Source: Aquisalinus flavus (GTDB lineage Bacteria; Pseudomonadota; Alphaproteobacteria; Caulobacterales; Parvularculaceae). From it: DNA of 64,000 bases. Shown piece by piece: positions 27,581 through 34,602 of this stretch. Positions within the stretch are counted from its first letter, which is position 1. Every line of letters starts with the position of its first letter. The position numbers were made by a program, and so were the translations under genes. The notes under the pieces are model-generated. The model searched no databases. It had not been told where the DNA came from and saw only the letters and a program-made list of their open reading frames with translations. Location: the NCBI RefSeq assembly GCF_022559625.1, contig NZ_CP042288.1, forward strand, positions 2,304,155-2,368,154, in the 5' to 3' direction.

Positions 27581-28687
27581 ATGCCCAACCTTGTCCACTC
27601 TATCGAAAGAGCCACCGTTACCGATGCGATCGGCAGGTTGATCGATAACCTGCTGACCATCAAGGACGAGACAGGCGAGTTCCTGCTTCACCTCGAAGAC
27701 GGACGCATCATAGACACCAAGGGTTGGTCTGGCTGGGAATGGACCCATGGCGTCGGCCTCTTCGGCCTGTGGAATCTCTACCAGCAGAACAAGGACCCGA
27801 AGATCCTGGCGATCATCCAGGGCTGGTTTGCCGATCGCTTTGCCGAGGGCACGGCAACAAAGAACATCAACACCGTGGCCCCGTTCCTCACGCTCGCAAA
27901 TATGTATGATGCGGACCGCGATCTGTCCCATCTTCCCTATCTCGATACATGGGCAGAATGGGTCATGCACGGACTGCCGAGGACGGAGGAAGGCGGTTTC
28001 CAGCACGTCGTCTACAACGACATCAACACGGGCGAGATATGGGCCGACACGCTGATGATGTCGGCCTTGCCGCTGGCCCGCATCGGCCAGGTTATCGACC
28101 GCCCGCACTATATCGAAGAAGCCAAGCGGCAATTCCTGCTGCACACGAAGTATCTGTGCGATACCGAAACGGGCCTGTGGTTTCATGGCTGGACGTTCCT
28201 CGAGCGGCACAATTTCGCCCGGGCGCGCTGGGCACGGGGCAATTGCTGGATCACGATCGCCATTCCGGAGATCATCGAGATGCTCGATCTGAAGCCGGGC
28301 GATCATTTCCGCGAGTTTCTCCTCGAAACCTTGCTGTCCCAGGTCAAGGCCCTCGCGAACCATCAGCACGAGAGCGGTCTGTGGCATACGCTGATCGACG
28401 ATCCTTCCAGCTATCTCGAGGCATCAGCCACGGCGGGCTTTGCCTATGGCATCCTCAAGGGCGTGCGCAAACATTATCTGCCGGCGGAGTTCGAGGATAT
28501 CGGCATTGCCGCCATCCGCGGCATTCTGGAAAACATCGACGATGCAGGCGAACTGCAACAGGTCAGCTTCGGGACCGATATGGGCGACGATCTGCAGTTC
28601 TACCGCGACATCCCCCTGACTTCCATGCCCTATGGCCAAAGCCTGGCCATGTGCGCGCTCGGTGAATTCCTGCGAAAATACATATAG
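27581..28687 (+). CDS. GH105 unsaturated uronyl hydrolase (rhamnogalacturonyl hydrolase type)
   Basis: A 368-residue (alpha/alpha)6-barrel glycosidase without signal peptide, so cytoplasmic. Marks of GH105/YteR-like enzymes are WSGWEWTHGVGLFGLW, NDINTGEIWADTLMMS with the catalytic Asp, WFHGWTF and RARWARGNCW. The enzyme hydrates the double bond of the 4,5-unsaturated uronic acid at the non-reducing end and so frees it from rhamnose. Ulvan and rhamnogalacturonan pathways both use this family; the sulfatases around it favour ulvan. Its product feeds DhuI and KduD. ATG at 27581 follows GGAG. It lies 52 bases after rhaM and 37 before the esterase. Confidence 0.92.
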   Translation: MPNLVHSIERATVTDAIGRLIDNLLTIKDETGEFLLHLEDGRIIDTKGWSGWEWTHGVGLFGLWNLYQQNKDPKILAIIQGWFADRFAEGTATKNINTVAPFLTLANMYDADRDLSHLPYLDTWAEWVMHGLPRTEEGGFQHVVYNDINTGEIWADTLMMSALPLARIGQVIDRPHYIEEAKRQFLLHTKYLCDTETGLWFHGWTFLERHNFARARWARGNCWITIAIPEIIEMLDLKPGDHFREFLLETLLSQVKALANHQHESGLWHTLIDDPSSYLEASATAGFAYGILKGVRKHYLPAEFEDIGIAAIRGILENIDDAGELQQVSFGTDMGDDLQFYRDIPLTSMPYGQSLAMCALGEFLRKYI

Positions 28688-28724
28688 GCTACACGGACGG
28701 CTTCACTCCTGTAGGGGACGACCC

Positions 28725-29639
28725 ATGATCCATTCGCTGGTCACATCTCTCACCAAGGCCTGCTGGATCATGCTGGGATCATTCGTCAGTGCCCTGCCGG
28801 CCTGTGCGCAGGTCCCGCCAGCCGCTGACCTGGCGTCGGGGCGCCCCGCCGATATCTGGCGCTTCCTTGAGGAAGCCGCCGCGTCGATGGGCGCCGCACC
28901 GGACCAGTCCCTTGACTATACCGGCATCAAGGGACAATCCCACCGGATCGAGATTTTCCGCCCCGCCGATGCCGTTCCCGGAGAGCGATATCCCGGACTG
29001 GTGCTCTTTCACGGCGGTGCCTGGCGCGAAGGCAGCCCGGTCCAGTTCTACCGCCAGGCCCGGGTCATCGCCGATGCCGGCTTTGTCGTTGCCTTGCCTG
29101 AATACAGCATCAGCGATGAGGATGCGAGCACGCCGCACGACGCGCTCGTTGATGCCTTCCGCGCGTGGTCGTTTGTTCATCTATCAGCGCCGGCACTGAA
29201 TATCGATCCTGCCCGGATCTATGCAGGCGGCGCGTCTGCCGGAGGCCAGCTCGCTGCTGCCCTTGCGACAGTTCCGCCGCCGGAGCCGACCACCAGGCTG
29301 ACGTCTCCTGCACGCCTTGTCCTGTTCAATCCCGTGATCGACAACGGCCCCGATGGCTATGGCTATTCCCGCGTCAAGGACTACTGGCAGGATTTCTCGC
29401 CCCTGCACAATATCGGCGCAGATCATCCGCCGACAGTCATACTCCTCGGCGATTCAGATCGGCTGATCCCGGTCGCAACAGCCGAGGCATACTGCGTCCA
29501 AGTGCGCCTTGCCGGCTCCGATTGCTCTGTAAAAATCTACGACAATGCCGGTCACGCCTGGTTCAACCATGATCAGGCTGGTTACGAAGGCACCCTGCGG
29601 GACGCCCTTGACTTTCTTCGCAGCATTGATGGCCGCTAA
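28725..29639 (+). CDS. Secreted alpha/beta-hydrolase esterase
   Basis: A 304-residue exported serine esterase. The signal peptide ends at LPACAQ. Typical acetyl-esterase/lipase-like motifs are LVLFHGGAWREGSP (oxyanion hole), GGASAGGQLA (nucleophile Ser in G-x-S-x-G) and GDSDRLIPVATAEAYC with the acid residue, then GHAWFNHD with the catalytic His. It probably removes acetyl or other acyl groups from the polysaccharide or its oligomers. ATG at 28725 follows TAGGGGA; the longer frame would overlap GH105. It closely resembles the N-terminal half of the esterase-DUF4861 fusion at 31387, including the VIDNGPDGYG / VIDNSPGGYG stretch, so the two are paralogues. Confidence 0.87.
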   Translation: MIHSLVTSLTKACWIMLGSFVSALPACAQVPPAADLASGRPADIWRFLEEAAASMGAAPDQSLDYTGIKGQSHRIEIFRPADAVPGERYPGLVLFHGGAWREGSPVQFYRQARVIADAGFVVALPEYSISDEDASTPHDALVDAFRAWSFVHLSAPALNIDPARIYAGGASAGGQLAAALATVPPPEPTTRLTSPARLVLFNPVIDNGPDGYGYSRVKDYWQDFSPLHNIGADHPPTVILLGDSDRLIPVATAEAYCVQVRLAGSDCSVKIYDNAGHAWFNHDQAGYEGTLRDALDFLRSIDGR

Positions 29640-29677
29640 ATTCGCTGTGTCTTCTCAATGACAAAAGGAACAGGCTG

Positions 29678-30532
29678 ATGATCCCCTACCGCACACTGTC
29701 TCTTTCTCTCATGTGCTCCACTGTTCTGGGAACCATCTCCTGTGTCTCAACGGCTGAGGCCAGGCAACAGCAGCAAGAGACTCGCGAAGACGCAAGGGAA
29801 ACACGCACAACGGCGCGTGAAAGATGGGACGCTCTGGTCACACAGAGTTTTCGCAACAGGCCAAAGACACAGGCTCATCCATCTCTCGATTATTGGGATT
29901 ATAGTAATGGGCTTCCAAATGTCCTCATTTATGGGGACTCCATCTCGATCGACTATACGGCGACGGTGCGCGCTGAACTGGACGGCAAAGCGAACGTGAT
30001 CCGCCTGCCGGCAAACGGATCAGACTCCGGGATGATCATCTCGAAAATGAAGGCCATGCATACCAGTATGAGCGACCCGGCACTGAGCGATCCATGGGCG
30101 ATGACCTGGGATGTAATCCATTTCAATGCCGGCCTCCATGATCTGAAATACATCTCTGCGGGCAAGATGGACAAGCAGAAAGGCACACAGGTCAATTCGA
30201 TCGGAACCTATACCAGCAATCTGCGCGAGGCGATCGGCTACTTCCGGGAGATTGCGCCCGATGCTGCACTCATATTCGCTACGACAACGCCGGTGCCGGA
30301 AGGGGAACCGGGCCGATTTGTCGAGGACGCTGCAAGGTACAACGAAGCTGCCATTGATGTCATGATGAGCGCGGACGTTGCGATCAACGATCTGTACAGC
30401 TTTACCCTGCCACATCTTGACGCGTGGATCGTCGCCCCAGGCAATGTTCACTTCACCCCAGCTGCCAGCGAGCTACAAGGCATCGAGGTCGCACGAATCA
30501 TCGGACATCATCTCGACAGCGATGGTGATTGA
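29678..30532 (+). CDS. Secreted SGNH/GDSL-type hydrolase
   Basis: A 284-residue protein with a signal peptide (cleavage near STAEA). VLIYGDSISIDY is the block I Ser motif, GSDSG supplies the conserved Gly, HFNAGLHDLK is close to the block III Asn, and GNVHFTPAAS holds the catalytic Asp/His region of block V. SGNH hydrolases in polysaccharide loci are commonly carbohydrate acetylesterases; sulfatase-like use has also been reported for a few. The residues after the signal peptide (RQQQQETREDARETRTTARE) are unusually charged and Gln/Glu/Arg-rich, perhaps a short linker helix. It follows the alpha/beta esterase by 38 bases with AAAGGA upstream, ending the plus-strand run. Confidence 0.82.
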   Translation: MIPYRTLSLSLMCSTVLGTISCVSTAEARQQQQETREDARETRTTARERWDALVTQSFRNRPKTQAHPSLDYWDYSNGLPNVLIYGDSISIDYTATVRAELDGKANVIRLPANGSDSGMIISKMKAMHTSMSDPALSDPWAMTWDVIHFNAGLHDLKYISAGKMDKQKGTQVNSIGTYTSNLREAIGYFREIAPDAALIFATTTPVPEGEPGRFVEDAARYNEAAIDVMMSADVAINDLYSFTLPHLDAWIVAPGNVHFTPAASELQGIEVARIIGHHLDSDGD

Positions 30533-30554
30533 TCGGCGATTTCATTTTTGGACA

Positions 30555-31316
30555 TCACCCCTGAAAAATGTCCATCGGCGCGATCTGGAAGCGCGGATTA
30601 TCCACCAGCAGTTTCCAGGCGTTGTCCTTCATATCGAGATACTCGACATCATCGCGATGATACTGCAGCGCATAGGCAATGCGAGGCGTGTCGGTCGTGT
30701 TCGGCCCGCTGCCATGAACCGTCAGCCGGGTAAAGGCAACGGCATCGCCCGCCCTCATCGACAGGGCCTCGTAGTGATCGGGGTCATGCGCAAGTTTCCG
30801 GTGAACATTGTCGCCGGCATCGATAGATCCCAGCACACCCTTCTTGTGGGATTGCGGTTCGACCCGCAGACACCCGTTTTCCGGTGTCATGTCTGTCAGA
30901 GCGACCCAGATATTGATGGACCCGAGCGCAGGCTCATGCCGCGTATAATTATTATCCTGATGGAAGTCGAACTGACCGCCGCTACAGCCCTTATACGCCG
31001 TAAACGGATTATATGGGACTGCCGGCCCACCAATCAGCTGGCTTGCGACCGATTTTGTGCCCTCGCCATTGATCAGCTCATCCAGCAGAGACCCGCGCAG
31101 ATAGGCTTGTGTCTGTCTCAGGCGATCTGCGTTTGACGTCGCGATCCCGAGCTCTGCCCTGGATAAGCCGGTCTCATGGTGAAGCGCCGCATAGATTTCG
31201 TCGACCAAGGCGTCTATTCTGGCCCTGTCGATAAATTCCGGCAGCACAAGATATCCATCATCCTTGTATTTCTGGATTTCATTTTCAGAGAGCTGACGCT
31301 GTTTCACGATATTCAT
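30555..31316 (-). CDS. Phytanoyl-CoA dioxygenase (PhyH) family Fe(II)/2-oxoglutarate oxygenase
   Basis: A 253-residue cytoplasmic oxygenase. FDFHQDNNYTRHEP carries the His-x-Asp pair for iron, LTVHGSGPNTTDTPRIAYALQ supplies the distal His and the 2-oxoglutarate-binding Arg, and the double-stranded beta-helix pattern fits PhyH proteins. Members hydroxylate diverse small molecules; the natural substrate here is unknown. Possible jobs are oxidative removal of a methyl group or modification of an unusual sugar acid from the polysaccharide. ATG at 31316 has a near-perfect AAGGAGG site. It lies 70 bases downstream of the esterase-DUF4861 gene on the same strand, probably in one transcript. Confidence 0.85.
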   Translation of the reverse strand: MNIVKQRQLSENEIQKYKDDGYLVLPEFIDRARIDALVDEIYAALHHETGLSRAELGIATSNADRLRQTQAYLRGSLLDELINGEGTKSVASQLIGGPAVPYNPFTAYKGCSGGQFDFHQDNNYTRHEPALGSINIWVALTDMTPENGCLRVEPQSHKKGVLGSIDAGDNVHRKLAHDPDHYEALSMRAGDAVAFTRLTVHGSGPNTTDTPRIAYALQYHRDDVEYLDMKDNAWKLLVDNPRFQIAPMDIFQG

Positions 31317-31386
31317 TTTAACCTCCTTGAGGCCGTATTGTCATGATGGGCAAAGACGCGCCCGATCAGGCAGGCTGTTGTCCCCG

Positions 31387-33183
31387 TTATTGTTCATGCG
31401 ACCATCGTTCGTTCGCCCGTCGCGCCAGGTCGCGGACCTTCATCTCGAACGCGTCAATATCTGCGGCGAAATCAGGATCAAGCGCCCAGTCCGCCGTCGC
31501 CCAGTATTCGACGCTTGCCGCCTCTCCCTCTGGTGCCAGAACGGCCAGATGAGACAGGTCATCATTATACGGTTCTTTCCCCGCCGAGGCCGCGTAGACG
31601 ATCGCCATGCCAAGACCCTCTTGCTTGTCTGTTTGCGCGCCATAGGTGAGCAGGTAATTGACACTGCCGACGTCTCCCGCGCGCATTTCTGCTGCCTCGT
31701 GCCGGACAAGGCCGGCGACAAGGTCCCCGGGCAGGGCACCATCGACGGCGAGGCGGTGTATGATGAAATCCGCACCGGTCTCGACCATCACAGTGTGAGT
31801 GGCGTCGAGTTCCACGCCCGCAACATTCCAGCCCCGCAGACCGAGGGTAAACCGCGCTGCTGTATCGGACACGCTGGTCGTCACACTGCGCTCCTTTACG
31901 TCGGCAGCAACGTGAGCCCCCTCGGGCGTGACGATCGCGGGCGTAGCAAAGCCAAGGCTTTGGCCAACGAAAAGCGGGTCCCGGCCCCATTCCGCCATTT
32001 CGAGATAATTGTTGCGGGCCCCGCGCAAGGCCAGGGTTCGGCCCGTCTTGGCGAAGAGGTCGAACCGCGCACGCTCGTCGAAATAGGCGCGCATGCCGAA
32101 TGCCTGCCCCTCCACGATCGGCCCCTCATAGCGCAGGAGCGGCCCCATGGGTTTGTGATCCTCCGGCGCGACATAGGCGGTGTCATGGGCAAGCGGGACA
32201 TAATCCCCGTCGCCATCCTGTATCAACAGGAAGGCATCGATCGTACCGCCCTGCAGAAAGCTGACCGGCTTTAGCGAAAACGCATCAACGAGAAACCTTG
32301 TCGACTCCTGCAGCGTCTCGATGAAGCCCTCCCGATTGAACCATCCGTGCACGGCATCGGGATAGACTTTGAGGACACAGTCACTTCCCTGCGCCCTGAC
32401 GCGGTCACAATAAGCTTCTGCGGTGTCGACCGGGATCAGTTCATCGGAATCGCCCAGCATGAAGAGAACGGGCGGATGTTCCTGACCGATATTGTGAAAT
32501 GGCGAGAAGCGTTCCCAGTCCGCCCCGATCCGGTCAGCGCCATAGCCCCCGGGGCTGTTGTCGATGACCGGGTTGAACAGGACAAGGGCGGCAGGCGGAC
32601 GATGCCCCGTCACCGATGCCGGCGGCTCCAGTGTCGCCAGGGCTGCCGCCAGATGACCCCCGGCGGACCCGCCTCCGGCACCAATCGCATCCGGATTTAT
32701 TCCGAGGGCCTGTGCCTGCTCACCGATTGCCTGCCATGCCAGAAACGCATCCTCGACTGACTGTTTCGGTGTGGCGCCATGGGTGTCCTCCAGCCCGTAA
32801 ACAGGCAGCAGGACCACGAGGCCGAGATCATTCCACACGCGGGCATGCCTGTAGAACTGATCGGGCGTACCTCTCTTCCATCCACCGCCATGATACATGA
32901 CCACCGCCGGATACTGTGTATCTGATGCGGCCTGCGCCGGTCTGAACACATAGATATCGTGGTCGCGACCTTGCGTGCCGGTATAGGACAGCACGAGATC
33001 GGGCTGAGGGGATGACCCCTTTACCTGCTCGGCATCGACGATTATCGCGTCGCTTCCTTCAGCGGCGACGGCCATTAACGGCGCCAGTCCAACGAGCATC
33101 GCGGCAACTGCCGCAAGCAGGCTCCGAAGACCTGAGGACATCGAGAAACGATGCAGATTATCGTAGGATGTCATCCTCATCAT
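31387..33183 (-). CDS. Esterase fused to a DUF4861 domain, secreted
   Basis: A 598-residue exported two-domain protein. After the signal peptide, residues about 55-300 are an alpha/beta-hydrolase esterase (VVMYHGGGWKRGTPD; GAGGGSAGGHLAAALA with the nucleophile Ser; GDSDELIPVDTAEAYC; HGWFNREG). Residues about 310-590 match the DUF4861 pattern (LLRYEGPIVEGQAFGMRAYFDER, YLEMAEWGRDPLFVGQSLG, EYWATADWALDP). DUF4861 proteins occur in pectin and ulvan loci; their function is not well known, but a sugar-binding or lyase/hydrolase role is likely. The fusion suggests deacylation and handling of the same oligosaccharide. The start is set at ATG 33183, seven bases after GGGAG. A run of nearby Met codons leaves it uncertain by a few residues. 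Confidence 0.82.
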   Translation of the reverse strand: MMRMTSYDNLHRFSMSSGLRSLLAAVAAMLVGLAPLMAVAAEGSDAIIVDAEQVKGSSPQPDLVLSYTGTQGRDHDIYVFRPAQAASDTQYPAVVMYHGGGWKRGTPDQFYRHARVWNDLGLVVLLPVYGLEDTHGATPKQSVEDAFLAWQAIGEQAQALGINPDAIGAGGGSAGGHLAAALATLEPPASVTGHRPPAALVLFNPVIDNSPGGYGADRIGADWERFSPFHNIGQEHPPVLFMLGDSDELIPVDTAEAYCDRVRAQGSDCVLKVYPDAVHGWFNREGFIETLQESTRFLVDAFSLKPVSFLQGGTIDAFLLIQDGDGDYVPLAHDTAYVAPEDHKPMGPLLRYEGPIVEGQAFGMRAYFDERARFDLFAKTGRTLALRGARNNYLEMAEWGRDPLFVGQSLGFATPAIVTPEGAHVAADVKERSVTTSVSDTAARFTLGLRGWNVAGVELDATHTVMVETGADFIIHRLAVDGALPGDLVAGLVRHEAAEMRAGDVGSVNYLLTYGAQTDKQEGLGMAIVYAASAGKEPYNDDLSHLAVLAPEGEAASVEYWATADWALDPDFAADIDAFEMKVRDLARRANERWSHEQ

Positions 33184-33472
33184 CACTGGCTCCCTTTCCG
33201 CCGCATGAACGACCTATGCAAGCGGTTTTGGCCCAGCATAGATGCTCGCGCCGTCGTGCGCAATTGTGACCTATACTTTTCGATACTGCAAGAAGCTTAG
33301 CCGCCTTGCTTCAATACGGATCCGGGCACCCTGCCGCCGAGGGGCATGAGCCTATTCTAGGCTTCTGTTTTCATTATACTTTTCACAACCCGACGCATTG
33401 CAACGCCGTGACGCGTATGCGCCACCGGCCTCAGCGCACATGGACTCAACATAAATCGAGCACTTTTTTTAT

Positions 33473-33512
33473 CATAAATGATCGTATAAGATGCCAAATA
33501 ATCATAATTGCG
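33473..33512. promoter_or_regulatory. Decamer repeats upstream of the beta-trefoil gene
   Basis: CATAAATGAT, CGTATAAGAT and CATAATTGCG lie in register at 33473, 33483 and 33503 (the unit at 33493 is degenerate). TCATAAATGATC (33472-33483) recurs exactly in inverted orientation at 9726-9737 before the receptor gene. The site is just upstream of the ribosome site of the plus-strand gene. The rest of the gap 33184-33528 shows no further gene. Confidence 0.45.
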
Positions 33513-33528
33513 CACCCGGGAGGAAATC

Positions 33529-34071
33529 ATGAGGTGTCTATCGCTTCCAGGTCTTTTGGCGACTGCCATCATGCCCTTCTTGTTCGCTTCGACAGCCGCA
33601 GGGCAAGATTCTTTCAGGGACAAGCTTGTTCTGGATCCTGATGAGACCTGCTCGACCGGCGTGCCCGCCGCAGGGGACATTATTGCCCTCGCCCTGCGAG
33701 GCGCCAAGGGAAAGAACTATGTCCGGGCCGGAAACCAGGATGTTCCCCGGCTTGCTGTTCGCGGTGCCGTAACGGACGAATACAGTATCTTTCGGTTCGT
33801 ACAGGCCGCGACTGAAGACACGGTGGCCCTCTTCAGCTTTGGTCATGAACAGTTCGTGCTCATGGATGAAGAGACACGCCTGTTTGCCCAGGCGGAGGGA
33901 AAAGCGGCGTTGCTCATGAGCCTCGAAGATACTGGCGATGGCTATTTCCGGATCAAACTGGACGGCTACCCATTCTGGATGGGCATGAACGCCAACGGCT
34001 ATCTCGATTTCAGGGCACGTTCCACGGACAACGCGGTGACATTCTGCGCACAACTCATCGCAGCGGAATAA
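33529..34071 (+). CDS. Secreted protein, probably beta-trefoil-like
   Basis: A 180-residue exported protein; the signal peptide ends near FASTAAG. The mature part has internal repeats of about 35-40 residues with alternating hydrophobic and aromatic positions (AKGKNYVRAGN, EQFVLMDEE, YPFWMGMNANGYLDF), which fits a fascin- or ricin-like beta-trefoil. Two Cys, one near the start (ETCSTG) and one near the end (FCAQL), could close the fold with a disulfide. I do not recognise a named family; glycan binding is a reasonable but untested guess. ATG at 33529 is preceded by GGGAGG and by decamer repeats. It opens the final four-gene plus-strand run ending in two lyase-like enzymes. Confidence 0.65.
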   Translation: MRCLSLPGLLATAIMPFLFASTAAGQDSFRDKLVLDPDETCSTGVPAAGDIIALALRGAKGKNYVRAGNQDVPRLAVRGAVTDEYSIFRFVQAATEDTVALFSFGHEQFVLMDEETRLFAQAEGKAALLMSLEDTGDGYFRIKLDGYPFWMGMNANGYLDFRARSTDNAVTFCAQLIAAE

Positions 34072-34131
34072 GTGCCTGACGCGGCGACACTCTATACATG
34101 CCCCCTCGACCACAAGCCAGAAAGATGGCAA

Positions 34132-34578
34132 ATGACCAGCAGGACAGCCATAATTCACTTTGCATACGGAATGACTGCTGCCCTTGCTGTACCTCTGGGC
34201 ACCAGCTGCGCAGCTTCGGACAACTCGGAGCCCGCCTCAAGGGAAACCTCCCGTCCCTTGATCTGGGTCAGTTCCTCAGACCGCGCCAGCAATGTCGATG
34301 GCCGTGACCTTGTTCAGTGTATTATCGCGCAGGAGGCTGGCGAGACCTACACACATGAGGACCTGCCAGTGGAATTTCTCGGTCGTTTCGCCGTGCTGAC
34401 TTTATCCGGCTCGGGGGAAATCGAGGAAGCCTATATCGGCGATGGTCAGGCGTTGCGCTTTGGCGACTTCCTGCTGGAGCCAGCCGGATCAGGAACTCCA
34501 GCATTCTGGACAGCAAGACGACGCGTGCGCTCTTGTGAAGTACCCAGAAATGAAGAAGCCTTTTTTCAAACAAAATAG
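34132..34578 (+). CDS. Small exported protein of unknown function
   Basis: About 148 residues from the ATG at 34132; a GTG at 34072 would add 20 residues directly after the preceding stop. The N-terminus has a hydrophobic stretch (FAYGMTAALAVPLGTSCAAS) that looks like a secretion signal with a Cys in near-lipobox position. The rest (LIWVSSSDRASNVDGRDLVQC...VRSCEVPR) is short and beta-rich with Cys residues in both halves. No family is recognised. It is 24 bases before the lyase-like gene at 34603 and 60 after the beta-trefoil-like gene, so it belongs to the PUL. Confidence 0.5.
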   Translation: MTSRTAIIHFAYGMTAALAVPLGTSCAASDNSEPASRETSRPLIWVSSSDRASNVDGRDLVQCIIAQEAGETYTHEDLPVEFLGRFAVLTLSGSGEIEEAYIGDGQALRFGDFLLEPAGSGTPAFWTARRRVRSCEVPRNEEAFFQTK

Positions 34579-34602
34579 GGATTTTTAAACAGGGAGAATA
34601 CC

